From contig CP050293.1 in assembly GCA_014189435.1 (NCBI GenBank), positions 4,159,001-4,223,000 of the forward strand: a stretch of 64,000 nt of DNA. Direction: 5' to 3'. The stretch is from Mesorhizobium loti. GTDB lineage: Bacteria; Pseudomonadota; Alphaproteobacteria; Rhizobiales; Rhizobiaceae. Shown in pieces: positions 25,577 through 34,815 of this stretch (positions are counted from its first letter, which is position 1; each line of letters begins with the position of its first letter). A model generated the notes under the pieces. That model saw nothing but the letters and a program-made list of their open reading frames with translations, was not told the DNA's origin and made no database searches. Both the position numbers and the translations under genes were made by a program.

Positions 25577-26374
25577 ATGAGCGAGGCAACCAAACGGCAA
25601 GGGGAAACCCGCGCGCCGGTTCTGACGGCAAGAAATGTCGTCAGGCGGTTCGGCGGCCTTGTCGCGGTCAACGATGTCTCGTTTGAGGTCAAAGCGGGAG
25701 AAATCCTTGGCCTGATCGGCCCCAACGGCGCCGGCAAGACGACGATGTTCGACCTGCTTGCCGGCAGCATCCTGCCAACCAGCGGCGAGATCCTGCTCAA
25801 CGGCACGGCCGTCTCGGGCGAAGCCGCGCATCTGCGCATCGGTCGTGGCCTTGGCCGCACTTTTCAGATCCCGCGCCCGCTGCCCAATCTGACGCTGATC
25901 GAAAACATCATGCTGGCGGCACAGGGCCAGGCCGGCGAAAAGCTGCTCGCCAACTTCGTCACGCCATGGCGGGTGGCGGCGCAGGAGAGAGCCGCCAGGG
26001 CAAAAGCGCTCGAACTGCTGCAACTGGTCACCCTCACCCATCTCGCGCATGAGCCGGCGCGCGTGCTTTCCGGCGGCCAGCGCAAGCTGCTCGAACTCGC
26101 CCGCGTCATGATGGCCGACCCGGCGATCATCCTGCTCGACGAACCGGCGGCGGGCGTCAACGCAACGCTGCTCGAAGTCATCATCGACCGCATCCGCGAC
26201 ATCAACGCGCGCGGCATCACCTTCCTGCTGATCGAGCACAACATCGACATGGTGACGCGGCTTTGCCATCGCGTCCTCGTCATGGCGAGCGGCCAGTTGC
26301 TCAGCGAAGGCACTGCCGAACAGGTCGCTCGCGACCCGCGCGTCATCGAGGCCTATCTCGGAGGCGCCGTATGA
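25577..26374 (+). CDS. LivG-type ABC transporter ATPase
   Basis: A 265-residue ATPase with Walker A GPNGAGKTT, the LivG-type insert after FQIPRPLPNLTLIEN, signature LSGGQRKLLELARVM, Walker B IILLDEPAAGVN and switch region IEHNIDM. ATG 25577 follows AGAGGG. First gene of the plus arm of cassette 3; it overlaps the LivF-type gene by four bases. The set lacks an adjacent binding protein on this strand; the partner is the minus-strand gene at 21095-22354. Confidence 0.93.
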   Translation: MSEATKRQGETRAPVLTARNVVRRFGGLVAVNDVSFEVKAGEILGLIGPNGAGKTTMFDLLAGSILPTSGEILLNGTAVSGEAAHLRIGRGLGRTFQIPRPLPNLTLIENIMLAAQGQAGEKLLANFVTPWRVAAQERAARAKALELLQLVTLTHLAHEPARVLSGGQRKLLELARVMMADPAIILLDEPAAGVNATLLEVIIDRIRDINARGITFLLIEHNIDMVTRLCHRVLVMASGQLLSEGTAEQVARDPRVIEAYLGGAV

Positions 26375-27120
26375 GCGAGATCGTTCTCGATGTCCGCGAC
26401 CTCGAAGCCGGTTACGAGCCCGGCGTGCCGATCGTGCGCGGCGCCTCGATCACCGTCAAAAAGGGCGAGATCGTCGTCGTGCTCGGCCCCAACGGCGCCG
26501 GCAAGTCGAGCTTCATCAAGGCCATCGCCGGCCTCGTACCGATCACCGGCGGCACGGTGTTTCTGGACGGCAAGGACATCACCGCCGCACCGGCGCACAC
26601 GATGGTGCGGCTCGGCCTGGCCTTCGTGCCGCAGACCGAAAACATCTTCCCGCTAATGTCGGTCGAGGACAATCTGAAAGTCGCCTGCGGCATCCTCGAA
26701 CGGCGCGAGGTCCCCGGCCGCATCGAGGAAATGTACGCAGCCTTTCCCGATCTCATCCGCCAGCGTCGCACCGCCGCCGGCAATTTGTCGGGTGGACAGC
26801 GGCAGATGCTCGCCGTCGCCCGCGCCCTGATCGTCCACCCCAAGGTGCTGGTGCTGGACGAGCCCTCGGCCGGCCTGTCGCCGAAATTCGTCTCGATGGT
26901 GTTCGAGATGCTGGCAAACATCCGCAAGTCCGGCGTCACCATCCTGTTGGTCGAGCAGAACGCCAAGGCGGCGCTCGCCATCGGCGACCGCGCCTATGTG
27001 CTGGTCGAAGGCAAGGACCGGCACGAGGGCATCGCCTCCGAACTGTGGAACGATCCGGTGGTCGCTGAACTCTATCTCGGCCAGCGTCCGCTCAAGTCCG
27101 AAGGAGGAAGCGCGGCATGA
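26371..27120 (+). CDS. LivF-type ABC transporter ATPase
   Basis: A 249-residue ATPase: Walker A GPNGAGKSS, LivF-type FVPQTENIFPLMSVEDNLKV, signature LSGGQRQMLAVARAL, Walker B VLVLDEPSAGLSP and EQNAKAAL switch. It overlaps both neighbours by four bases (ATGA). Confidence 0.94.
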   Translation: MSEIVLDVRDLEAGYEPGVPIVRGASITVKKGEIVVVLGPNGAGKSSFIKAIAGLVPITGGTVFLDGKDITAAPAHTMVRLGLAFVPQTENIFPLMSVEDNLKVACGILERREVPGRIEEMYAAFPDLIRQRRTAAGNLSGGQRQMLAVARALIVHPKVLVLDEPSAGLSPKFVSMVFEMLANIRKSGVTILLVEQNAKAALAIGDRAYVLVEGKDRHEGIASELWNDPVVAELYLGQRPLKSEGGSAA

Positions 27121-28025
27121 GCCTGCAATTTGTCGTCGACGGGCTGCTGACGGGTTCGATGATCGGCCTCGGCGCCATCGGCGTGACGCTCACCTATTCG
27201 ATCCTGCGCTTCTCGAACTTTGCCCACGGTGACTTCATGGCCTGGGGCACCTATGCGACGCTGGCCGTCGTCAGCGCCATCGGCGCGATGGTTGGCAAGG
27301 TGGCGCCGATCGCGCCGCTGTCCTTCGGCTGGCCGCTGATTGTCGCCCTGGTCGTCGGCATGGCGTTCACTGCCCTCTTGGCGCTGCTGCTCGACAGAGT
27401 GCTGTTTTCGCGGCTGCGCTCGCAAGGCCAGGCGATCATCGTGGTGATGGCGAGCTTCGGCGCCTCGATGGCGCTGAGAAGCCTGCTCGAATTCACCTTC
27501 ACATCGCGGCCGACCTATTTCAGCCGGGCGATCCAGATCGCCATGCCGGTCGGTTTCGGCATCCGCATCACGCCCGACCAGATCGCGCTTTTGCTGCTGA
27601 CCGCCGTGCTGGTGCTCGGCGTGCATCTGTTGATGACGCGCACACAGACCGGCCGCTCGATGCAGGCCCTGAGCCAGAACGCGGCACTTGCCCGCATCGT
27701 CGGCATCGACGTCGCCAGCGTGGTGCGTGTCACCTGGGTCATCGGTGGGGCGCTGGCCTGCGTCGCCGGCGTGATGATCGGCATTCTGGTGCAGATCCGC
27801 CCGTTCATGGGCTTCGACATGCTGTTGCCGATGTTTGCCGCCGCCATTCTCGGCGGCATCGGCAGCATCCCCGGCGCCGTGCTCGGCGGCCTGATCATCG
27901 GGCTGGCCGAAGCGGGTGCGGTGCAATTGATCGGCGCTGAATGGCGCGCCGCCGTCTCCTTCATCATCCTGATGGCGGTGCTGTTCGTGCGGCCGATCGG
28001 CCTGTTTGGTGTGAGGGAACGCTGA
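27117..28025 (+). CDS. LivH-type ABC transporter permease
   Basis: A 302-residue membrane permease with the LivH signature FSNFAHGDFMAWGTY near residue 31, about eight hydrophobic segments and the C-terminal FAAAILGGIGSIPGAVLGG block. The stop shares one base with the start of the next gene (TGATG). Confidence 0.93.
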   Translation: MSLQFVVDGLLTGSMIGLGAIGVTLTYSILRFSNFAHGDFMAWGTYATLAVVSAIGAMVGKVAPIAPLSFGWPLIVALVVGMAFTALLALLLDRVLFSRLRSQGQAIIVVMASFGASMALRSLLEFTFTSRPTYFSRAIQIAMPVGFGIRITPDQIALLLLTAVLVLGVHLLMTRTQTGRSMQALSQNAALARIVGIDVASVVRVTWVIGGALACVAGVMIGILVQIRPFMGFDMLLPMFAAAILGGIGSIPGAVLGGLIIGLAEAGAVQLIGAEWRAAVSFIILMAVLFVRPIGLFGVRER

Positions 28026-29005
28026 TGGACCTGCTCGGCTACGGCGCCTTCTTCCTGACCACCGCGCTGATCTTCTCGCTGGTCACGCTGGGGCTCAATT
28101 TGCAGTGGGGCCTGACCGGCCTGTTCAATGTCGGCCTCGCCGGCTTCGTTGCCATCGGTGCCTATACATCCGCGCTGCTTACGACACCGGACGATGCCGC
28201 GCGGCTTGGCGGCTTCGGCCTGCCGATCCTTGTCGGCTGGGCGGGCGCCATGGTCGTCGGCGGCATCGCCGCGGCGCTTACCGGCATGGCGACGCTGCGG
28301 CTCAGATCCGACTATCTGGCGATCACCACCTTCGGCGTCGCCGTCGTCGTGCAACTGGTCGCGCTCAACGCGCAAAAGCTGACGGGCGGCCCGTTCGGCA
28401 TCGGTTTCATCCCGCGCCCGTTCGGCAGCCTCGCCGAGACGCCGCTGCTGTTCAACCTCTCGAACCTTGCCGTGGTCTCGGTCGTCACGCTGATCGCCTA
28501 TCTCGCCTTGGAACATTTGTCGCGTAGCCCGTGGGGACGTGTCTTGAAAGCGTTGCGCGAGGATGAGCGGGCGGCGATCTCGCTCGGCAAGAGCGCGCGT
28601 TTCTATCGCGTCCAGGCCTTTGCCGTCGGCGGCGCCATAATGGCACTGGCCGGCGCGCTGCAGGCGCACTTCACCGGCTTCATCGCGCCGGACAATTATT
28701 TGCCGATCCTGACCTTCCAGGTCTGGGTGATGCTGATCGTCGGCGGCTCGGGAAGCAATCTCGGCGCCGTCATCGGCAGCATCCTGGTGTGGGCGATATG
28801 GGCCGGATCGGGCACGCTGACCAGCATCCTGTTCCCGCCGGAACAGCAGGCTCGCGCCGCCGCACTACAGATCGCCGCCATCGGCGTCATGCTCTGCGTC
28901 ATCTTGCTGATCCGGCCGAACGGCCTCTTCGGCGACAGGCCGCGGCGGCCCCGCTTCAGCAAGCGGGCGAAGGTCGCTGCGGGCGAGAGCAGTTCCGGCT
29001 CATGA
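28025..29005 (+). CDS. LivM-type ABC transporter permease
   Basis: A 326-residue permease with LivM landmarks NLQWGLTGLFNVGLAGFVAIGAY cut here to its core GLFNVGLAGFVAIGAY, the loop KALREDERAAISLGKSA and the end RPNGLFGDRPRRPRF followed by a short basic tail. The ATG overlaps the preceding stop; its own stop overlaps the flavoprotein gene. Confidence 0.93.
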   Translation: MDLLGYGAFFLTTALIFSLVTLGLNLQWGLTGLFNVGLAGFVAIGAYTSALLTTPDDAARLGGFGLPILVGWAGAMVVGGIAAALTGMATLRLRSDYLAITTFGVAVVVQLVALNAQKLTGGPFGIGFIPRPFGSLAETPLLFNLSNLAVVSVVTLIAYLALEHLSRSPWGRVLKALREDERAAISLGKSARFYRVQAFAVGGAIMALAGALQAHFTGFIAPDNYLPILTFQVWVMLIVGGSGSNLGAVIGSILVWAIWAGSGTLTSILFPPEQQARAAALQIAAIGVMLCVILLIRPNGLFGDRPRRPRFSKRAKVAAGESSSGS

Positions 29006-30306
29006 ATGCCGCGATCCGGCAGGAGGCACAAGGCGCTTCGCTCTGGCATGCCGTCAGCCGCAACCGGCGCGAGCGGCCGGCGCTGCAGAGCGGGCTCGAT
29101 GTCGACCTGGCCATCGTCGGTGGTGGCTTTTCCGGCCTTTCAACCGCGCTGCACGCTGCCGGGAAAGGCCTTTCCGTCGCCGTTCTCGAAGCCGAATTCA
29201 TCGCCTGGGGCGCGACCGGCAGGAATGCCGGCTTCGTCGTGCCGAACTTCGCCAAGCTGGATCCGGTCGACATACTGGCCCATCTCGGGCCTTCGCGCGG
29301 CGAAAGGCTGATCGATTTCGCCGCCGGCAGCGCCGACCTGGTTTTCCGCCTGATCCGCCAGCACGGCATCGACTGCGACGCCGTGCGGAACGGATGGATC
29401 CAGCCGGCGCATTCGCCTGCCGCATTCGAGAAGGTCAAATCACGTGCCGGGCAATGGGCACAGCGTGGCCGGCCGGCCGTCACATTGGATCGGCAGGAAA
29501 TCGAAGCCCTGACGGGCGTGCCAGGCTATGTCGGTGGCTGGATGGATCGTTCTGGAGGCGTGCTCAATCCGGTCGCCTATGCGCGCGGGCTCGCCGACGC
29601 GGCGGAGAAGGCCGGCGCGAAAATCTTCGAGCAGACGCGCGCCACCTCGGTTGATCGCATGGCCGATGGTTGGATGCTGAAGACACCGGCGGGCTCGGTG
29701 CGCGCCGGCAAGGTGCTGATCGCCACCAACGCCTATGGCCGGTCCCTCAATCCGACATTGCAGCGAACCTATTTTCCGCTCAAGGTTTTCCAGATCGCGA
29801 CGGAGCCATTGCCTCGTGAAGTCCGCAGCCGGCTGCTTCCCGGCGGGCAAGGCGTCGGCGACACCAGGCGCAATCTGTTCACCTTCCGCTTCGATGCCGA
29901 AAACCGGCTGATCAGCGGCGGCATGCATATACTCGGCGCCGGTGCTGATACGCGCATGCCGCGGACGATCTGGCGGCGGCTTGGCCGGCATCTCGGTCTG
30001 CCCGACTTGCCGCCGCTTGCCTGCAGCTGGTCGGGAATGGCAGCGGTCGAGCCCGATTTCCTGCCGCACCTGATCGACCTCGGTCCGGGCCTGATCGCCG
30101 GTCGTGCCTGCAATGGACGCGGCATTGCCATGACCACGGCGATGGGCAAGGTGCTCGCCGGGTGGGCCGCTGGAACCGACGCCCGCGACCTGCCGCTGCC
30201 CTTCGCGGCGCCGGCGCCGATCCCGTTCCACGCGGTGCTGCGGCACGCACCCAACATGCTGCTGGGCTGGAGCATGCTGCGCGACCAGCTGGACGAGGCG
30301 CGATAG
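29002..30306 (+). CDS. FAD-dependent amine/amino-acid oxidoreductase (DAO family)
   Basis: A 434-residue DAO-fold flavoprotein with the dinucleotide motif VDLAIVGGGFSGLS (34-47), the GATGRNAGFVVP segment that meets the flavin, and a C-terminal GRGIAMTTAMGKVLAGW helix. It resembles gamma-glutamylputrescine oxidase/glycine-oxidase-like enzymes that oxidise an amine to an imine with release of an aldehyde or keto acid. It is co-transcribed with LivGFHM (ATGA overlap), so the imported compound is probably an amine or amino acid. It ends eight bases before the convergent GntR gene. Confidence 0.87.
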   Translation: MNAAIRQEAQGASLWHAVSRNRRERPALQSGLDVDLAIVGGGFSGLSTALHAAGKGLSVAVLEAEFIAWGATGRNAGFVVPNFAKLDPVDILAHLGPSRGERLIDFAAGSADLVFRLIRQHGIDCDAVRNGWIQPAHSPAAFEKVKSRAGQWAQRGRPAVTLDRQEIEALTGVPGYVGGWMDRSGGVLNPVAYARGLADAAEKAGAKIFEQTRATSVDRMADGWMLKTPAGSVRAGKVLIATNAYGRSLNPTLQRTYFPLKVFQIATEPLPREVRSRLLPGGQGVGDTRRNLFTFRFDAENRLISGGMHILGAGADTRMPRTIWRRLGRHLGLPDLPPLACSWSGMAAVEPDFLPHLIDLGPGLIAGRACNGRGIAMTTAMGKVLAGWAAGTDARDLPLPFAAPAPIPFHAVLRHAPNMLLGWSMLRDQLDEAR

Positions 30307-30314
30307 GCGGATAG

Positions 30315-30971
30315 TCAGCCGGCAGCGTCAAGGTTTGCCGACAGCACGGCGGCTGCCATGATGATGTCCTCTTCTATGAACATCCGCGCCGTGACACCGT
30401 TGCGCTGCTCCAGCGCGGCGACGATCTTGCGGTGGGCGTCGTTCGACCGCGGAATGTAGCGGTCGGCCTGCATCAGCAGCTTGAGATAAGGTCCTACCCG
30501 ACCCCAGAGGTCGCGGATCATGTTGAGCAGGATCGGCGCGCCGGCATGCTGGTAGATGGCGAAGTGAAAAGCCTCGTTCAACGAGAGATAGGTTCTGGCA
30601 TCGCCCGCCTCGATGGCTCGCTGCATGCCGGCGAGCGTCGCCTGTATGTCGACCAGCCCGCTTTCGCTCATCCGCGAGGCAGCCATCTCGCCGGCCAGTC
30701 CCTCGACGGCGATGCGGATGCGCGCCAATTCCTCAAAGGCCGACGCGGACAGCAGGGGCACGATGACCGAGCGGTTGTTCTGCATCTCGAGCAGCCGTTC
30801 GGCGACAAGCCGCTGCAGCGCCTCGCGGATCGGTGTCGTGGAGATGCCGAACGTCTCGGCGAGCTTGCGGATGACCAGTGTCTGGCCCGGGCTGAAGCCG
30901 CCTGAAATCAACTCCTGCTTGAGCGCGCCATAGGCGCGGTCATTCAGGGTTTGATGTTCGAGCTTCAGCAT
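30315..30971 (-). CDS. GntR/FadR (FCD) family regulator of the hydroxylysine-like cassette
   Basis: A 218-residue regulator: winged helix (NDRAYGALKQELISGGFSPG, STTPIREALQRLVAERLLE, about 9-70) and FCD domain with LNEAFHFAIYQ. It is related in layout to the regulator at 24715-25449. It starts 16 bases after the stop of the PLP-enzyme gene and is the last gene of the minus-strand operon, so it is probably autoregulated through a site before the M20 peptidase gene. Confidence 0.87.
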   Translation of the reverse strand: MLKLEHQTLNDRAYGALKQELISGGFSPGQTLVIRKLAETFGISTTPIREALQRLVAERLLEMQNNRSVIVPLLSASAFEELARIRIAVEGLAGEMAASRMSESGLVDIQATLAGMQRAIEAGDARTYLSLNEAFHFAIYQHAGAPILLNMIRDLWGRVGPYLKLLMQADRYIPRSNDAHRKIVAALEQRNGVTARMFIEEDIIMAAAVLSANLDAAG

Positions 30972-30987
30972 GCGCGGCCCGCTCCGA

Positions 30988-32295
30988 TCACCAGTTCGAC
31001 AGCGCGCGATCGAGCGTCTCGGCCAGTTGCTCGGCATTGTCCCTGGCAAACGGCAGTGGCGGCCTGATCTTGAGCACATTGCCGCGCGGACCGCAGGACG
31101 AGATCAGCACGCCATCCTCACGCATGGCTTCGACGACCGCCGATGTCTTGGTGGCAGCCAGAGCCTCGTCGCCATCCGCCGTCAGCTCGACGCCGAAATA
31201 AAGACCGTTGTGCCTGACGTCGGCGACCGCGCCGTGCCGGCCCTGCAGGGCGCGCAGCAGTTCACTCGTATAGGCGCCGACCATGCGCGCATTCTCGATC
31301 AGCCCTTCGCCCTCGATCACCTCCAGAACGGCAAGGCCGACGGCGGCAGCGACCGGATTGCCGCCGAATGTGTTGAAGTAGCCGGTGTTCGAACCGAACG
31401 AGGCGACAAGCTGCGGCCGCACCAGCACGGCGCCCATCGGATGCCCGTCGCCGATCGGCTTGCCCATCGTGACGATATCGGGCTCGATGCCATAATTGGC
31501 GAAGCCCCACATGCCCTGGCCAAGCCGGCCGAAGCCGGACTGGACCTCATCGGCGATGACGATGCCGCCGGCCTTTTTCACATGGTCCGCCGCCTCGCGC
31601 ATCACCTTCGCATCGGGAAAGAAAATACCGTCGCTGGAAAAAGCCGAGTCGAGAAGCAGCGCTGCCGGCTTGATATTTCTTGCGCGCATGTCCTCGATGG
31701 CGGCCGCGACATTTTTCGCGAACTCATGCGCGGCCCGGCCATGGTCGCGGAACGTGTCCGGCGCCGACACGGTCCGATGCTGCGCGGGCACACCCTTTGC
31801 CCCGACAGCCGCCGGTGACAGCTGCGCCGTCGCGATCGTGGCGCCGTGATAGGCGAAGTCGGTGATGATCACCCCGGTGCCGCCGCTGGAATGCTGGGCG
31901 ATGCGGATGGCGAGGTCGTTGGCCTCGCTGCCGGTGCAGGTGAACATGGCATGGCCGAGATGGGCCGGAACGGTACCGAGGAGTTTTTCCGCGTAGTCGA
32001 GGATGATTTCGCTGAGATAGCGTGTGTGGGTGTTGAGCGTGGCGGCCTGCCCGGACAGCGCCTCGACGACGCGCGGATGGCAGTGCCCGACCGAGGCGAC
32101 GTTGTTGTAGGCGTCGAGGAATCTGCGGCCCTGGGCGTCATAGAGCCACACACCGCTGCCACGCACCAGATGGATCGGGTTGCGGTAGAAGGCGCGGTAG
32201 GTCGGCCCGAGCAGCCTGGCGCGGCGTTCAAGCAGCGCGCGCTCCGATGCCGCGTCGGCATTTGCAGGGTAAGGCGAGGACTGGGACACGAGCAT
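30988..32295 (-). CDS. Class III PLP enzyme, phospho-lyase-like (hydroxylysine/ethanolamine phosphate type)
   Basis: A 435-residue fold-type I aminotransferase-like enzyme. The PLP-contact residues are D249 ([10 protein letters not shown]) and the Schiff-base K279 ([12 protein letters not shown]); the N-terminal [17 protein letters not shown] and [16 protein letters not shown] match the AGXT2L1/AGXT2L2 group, which act as phospho-lyases on ethanolamine phosphate or 5-phosphohydroxy-lysine instead of transaminating. The gene starts at the base after the stop of a kinase gene of the kind that makes such phospho-amines, which strongly supports that reading over an ordinary transaminase. Substrate remains inferred. 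Confidence 0.84.
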   Translation of the reverse strand: MLVSQSSPYPANADAASERALLERRARLLGPTYRAFYRNPIHLVRGSGVWLYDAQGRRFLDAYNNVASVGHCHPRVVEALSGQAATLNTHTRYLSEIILDYAEKLLGTVPAHLGHAMFTCTGSEANDLAIRIAQHSSGGTGVIITDFAYHGATIATAQLSPAAVGAKGVPAQHRTVSAPDTFRDHGRAAHEFAKNVAAAIEDMRARNIKPAALLLDSAFSSDGIFFPDAKVMREAADHVKKAGGIVIADEVQSGFGRLGQGMWGFANYGIEPDIVTMGKPIGDGHPMGAVLVRPQLVASFGSNTGYFNTFGGNPVAAAVGLAVLEVIEGEGLIENARMVGAYTSELLRALQGRHGAVADVRHNGLYFGVELTADGDEALAATKTSAVVEAMREDGVLISSCGPRGNVLKIRPPLPFARDNAEQLAETLDRALSNW

Positions 32296-33354
32296 CTACT
32301 CCGGATTGGAATGGTCGAGAAAATAGCGGCGGGCATCGGTGGACGACAGGCCATTCAGCCGTTCGAGCGAAGCCCAGACCTCGGTGGCGAGGCGCAGCAC
32401 ATAGTCGCGCTTGGCCGGAAAGCGCTCGGCCTGCCAGCTGGCGATGTTGACGATGAGCGCAAGGCGGGCACGGATCAGATCGAAAAGAATGCCGATCTCT
32501 TCGGCCTCCAGTGGCTGCACCGATTGATAGCCGGCGACAAAGCGCGCGGCCGGCGCCAGCGGATGACCTTCCGCCGGCCAGCGGTAGACCGCGCCGATGG
32601 CGAGGTCACAGATCAGCGGCGAATGGATCATGTCGCCGAAATCGAGGATGCCGCTCACGACCTCCGGCCGCGATGCGTCCATCACCACATTGTAGGAATT
32701 CATGTCGTTGTGGACGATTTGCGCGCGCAGCGTCGGGATGACCGCCGCCGCATGCTCCTCGAAGGAGTCGATCGCGCGTTCGACCATCGCTCGCCGACCA
32801 ACGTCAGTGATATGGGCCATCATCGGCCGTGTCTTGGCGACCTTGCGGATGTCCCAGAGCAGGTCGCTGCCGGCGGCCGGATGGAAGAAGCCGCGCAGCG
32901 CCCGGCCAAGGCGGGCGAGGAAGATGCCGAGATTGCGATCCTGCGCCTCGGAAGTCGGTGAGCGCGACAGCAGCTGACCGGGCAGATAGGTCACTAGCCG
33001 GATGATGCGCGGCGCTGACCCACCGACGCAGATCGCGAACTGCGCCTCCCCCTCGAGGCTCTTGCGCACCGAGGGAACCGGCAAGGTGGGATCGACCGCA
33101 AGGATGTGGTCGAGCGCCTTGTTCTGGAAATCGGTGAAGCCGGCGTCTTCCGCCGGATGGGAGATCTTCAGAACGAACTCGCCCTCGCCGCCGGTCTGGA
33201 TATGGAAATTGTGGTCGCGTTCGCCAGGCAGCGGACGCGCGGTGCCGGTGAGCCCATAGTGCTGGCGCAGGATGGCAAGCGCGTCGGCCGTGGGGACATC
33301 AGGCGCGTCCTCGGCGAGCGTTTCGCCGAACGCATCGGGGACGGCCGCATTCAT
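32296..33354 (-). CDS. APH-family small-molecule kinase, hydroxylysine-kinase-like
   Basis: A 352-residue aminoglycoside-phosphotransferase-fold kinase with ATP lysine K63 (FVLKIS), catalytic loop HNDMNSYNVV (215-224, base D217) and metal-binding DFG at 238-240. Homologues called hydroxylysine kinase (AGPHD1/HYKK) have this layout and in many bacteria are fused to the class III PLP enzyme that follows here as a separate gene. ATG 33354 overlaps the stop of the M20 peptidase by four bases. It is proposed to phosphorylate a hydroxyl of an amino acid or amine so that the next enzyme can eliminate phosphate. Confidence 0.82.
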   Translation of the reverse strand: MNAAVPDAFGETLAEDAPDVPTADALAILRQHYGLTGTARPLPGERDHNFHIQTGGEGEFVLKISHPAEDAGFTDFQNKALDHILAVDPTLPVPSVRKSLEGEAQFAICVGGSAPRIIRLVTYLPGQLLSRSPTSEAQDRNLGIFLARLGRALRGFFHPAAGSDLLWDIRKVAKTRPMMAHITDVGRRAMVERAIDSFEEHAAAVIPTLRAQIVHNDMNSYNVVMDASRPEVVSGILDFGDMIHSPLICDLAIGAVYRWPAEGHPLAPAARFVAGYQSVQPLEAEEIGILFDLIRARLALIVNIASWQAERFPAKRDYVLRLATEVWASLERLNGLSSTDARRYFLDHSNPE

Positions 33355-34649
33355 GGCTTGGCCTCGACAGGTTCGAGGCCGCACCAGTCGGCAATGAACA
33401 GCGCGATCGTCTGGGTGACCTTGCGCACCGAGTCGAGATCGACGGCCTCGTCATAGCCATGCGGCATGCGGCAGATCGGGCCATAGACGATCGCCGGCGT
33501 GTCGGCATAGAGGCCGAAGAAGCGCGCATCGGTGGTGGCCGAAGTGACGTGTTCCGTCAGCGGCTCGCCCCAGACGGCGGTGTGGCTGCGGCGCAGTACG
33601 GCTTCCATCTCGTCGGCACCCTCCAGCACATAGCCCTCGGCCATGAAGCCATTGTAGGTGAGGCTCGGTGGGCGATTGGCCAGGAACGGGTCGGCGCGCG
33701 CCGCATCGGCGATGCAGGCCTCGAGCTCGGCTCTCGCATCCTCGAGTTTCTGGCCGGGATAGGTGGCGACGCGCATCTCGAAGACACAGCGCGCCGGAAC
33801 GCTCGATGTCCATTCGCCGCCTTCGATCTTGCCGAGGTTGAAGCGGATCGGGTGCGGGTGATCGTGGAAATGCTTGTCGTCGACCTTGCGCGCGTTCCAG
33901 ACGATTTCGAGCTGCTTCAGTGCCTGGACGATGACGAAGGCCTTTTCGATGGCATTGGCGCCGGCCGAGAATGCACCCGACGCATGCTGCGGATCGCCGT
34001 CGACCTCGACCCGGAACCAGATCGGCCCGACCTGCGCCCGCATCAGCCTCGGCTCCAGCGGTTCGGGAATGAAAGCGGCGTCGGCGCGGTAGCCGCGCTG
34101 CAGGCAGGCGAGCGCGCCATTGCCGGTGCATTCTTCCTCGACCACCGACTGGAGATACACGTTCGCGGCCGGCTGATAGCCGAGGCTGCGCAACGCGGCC
34201 AGCGCATAGAGGCAGGCGGACAGGCCGGCCTTCATGTCGCCGGCGCCGCGGCCATGCATCCAGCCATCCTCGATCACCGGATCGTAGGGGTCGCGCACCC
34301 AGCGGTCGATCGGTCCGGTCGGGACGACATCGATATGGCCGTTGAGGATCAGCGAGCGGCCGGTCGCGTTTCGCGGCGTGTGCGAGGCAACGACATTGAA
34401 GGCGTCGTCATAGGAGACGGCTACAGGAGAAAAACCCGGCAGGTCGCGAATTGCATCGACGTCGACACGCCACATATCGACCGCGTAGCCGTCAGCCTCA
34501 TAGGCAGCCGCCATGAACGATTGCGCGGCATGTTCCTCACCACGCTGCGAAGGAAACCGCACTAGGTCTTGCAGAAACGCGACCTGCCGCGCGAAGCCGT
34601 CATCGACCGCGCTCAGAATGGCCTCGTCCGCAATCCGCTCAGGCATCAT
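33351..34649 (-). CDS. M20-family metallopeptidase/deacylase (ArgE/DapE type)
   Basis: A 432-residue zinc hydrolase. The metal-binding blocks are LILNGHIDVVP, HGRGAGDMKAG and SVVEEECTGNG (general base and metal glutamates), and a late histidine in RMPHGYDE. It removes an acyl or amino-acyl group from an N-acylated substrate, possibly freeing hydroxylysine-like compounds for the kinase. Two adjacent ATGs (34649, 34646) can start it. First gene of the minus-strand operon peptidase, kinase, PLP enzyme, GntR. Confidence 0.87.
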   Translation of the reverse strand: MMPERIADEAILSAVDDGFARQVAFLQDLVRFPSQRGEEHAAQSFMAAAYEADGYAVDMWRVDVDAIRDLPGFSPVAVSYDDAFNVVASHTPRNATGRSLILNGHIDVVPTGPIDRWVRDPYDPVIEDGWMHGRGAGDMKAGLSACLYALAALRSLGYQPAANVYLQSVVEEECTGNGALACLQRGYRADAAFIPEPLEPRLMRAQVGPIWFRVEVDGDPQHASGAFSAGANAIEKAFVIVQALKQLEIVWNARKVDDKHFHDHPHPIRFNLGKIEGGEWTSSVPARCVFEMRVATYPGQKLEDARAELEACIADAARADPFLANRPPSLTYNGFMAEGYVLEGADEMEAVLRRSHTAVWGEPLTEHVTSATTDARFFGLYADTPAIVYGPICRMPHGYDEAVDLDSVRKVTQTIALFIADWCGLEPVEAKP

Positions 34650-34815
34650 ATTTCACTTTCATCTGGATGGTGTATCATATCTCATATGCCATTCCTGTGA
34701 AATGCAAGAGGCATACGCGCCAAACTTTCAGTCCAGGACTTGCCGTTCGATGCTGCCATGGTCTTGGGGAGTTGGCATCGGATGCAGCAAGCCGATACTG
34801 CTATCTCTGGAAGAC
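34650..34815. promoter_or_regulatory. Divergent promoter region of cassettes 4 and 5
   Basis: A 166-bp gap between the M20 peptidase gene and the acetyltransferase gene. It holds the palindrome CATAT-CTC-ATATG (34676-34688), a candidate site for the GntR regulator encoded at the end of the minus-strand operon. No gene is seen in it. Confidence 0.45.
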
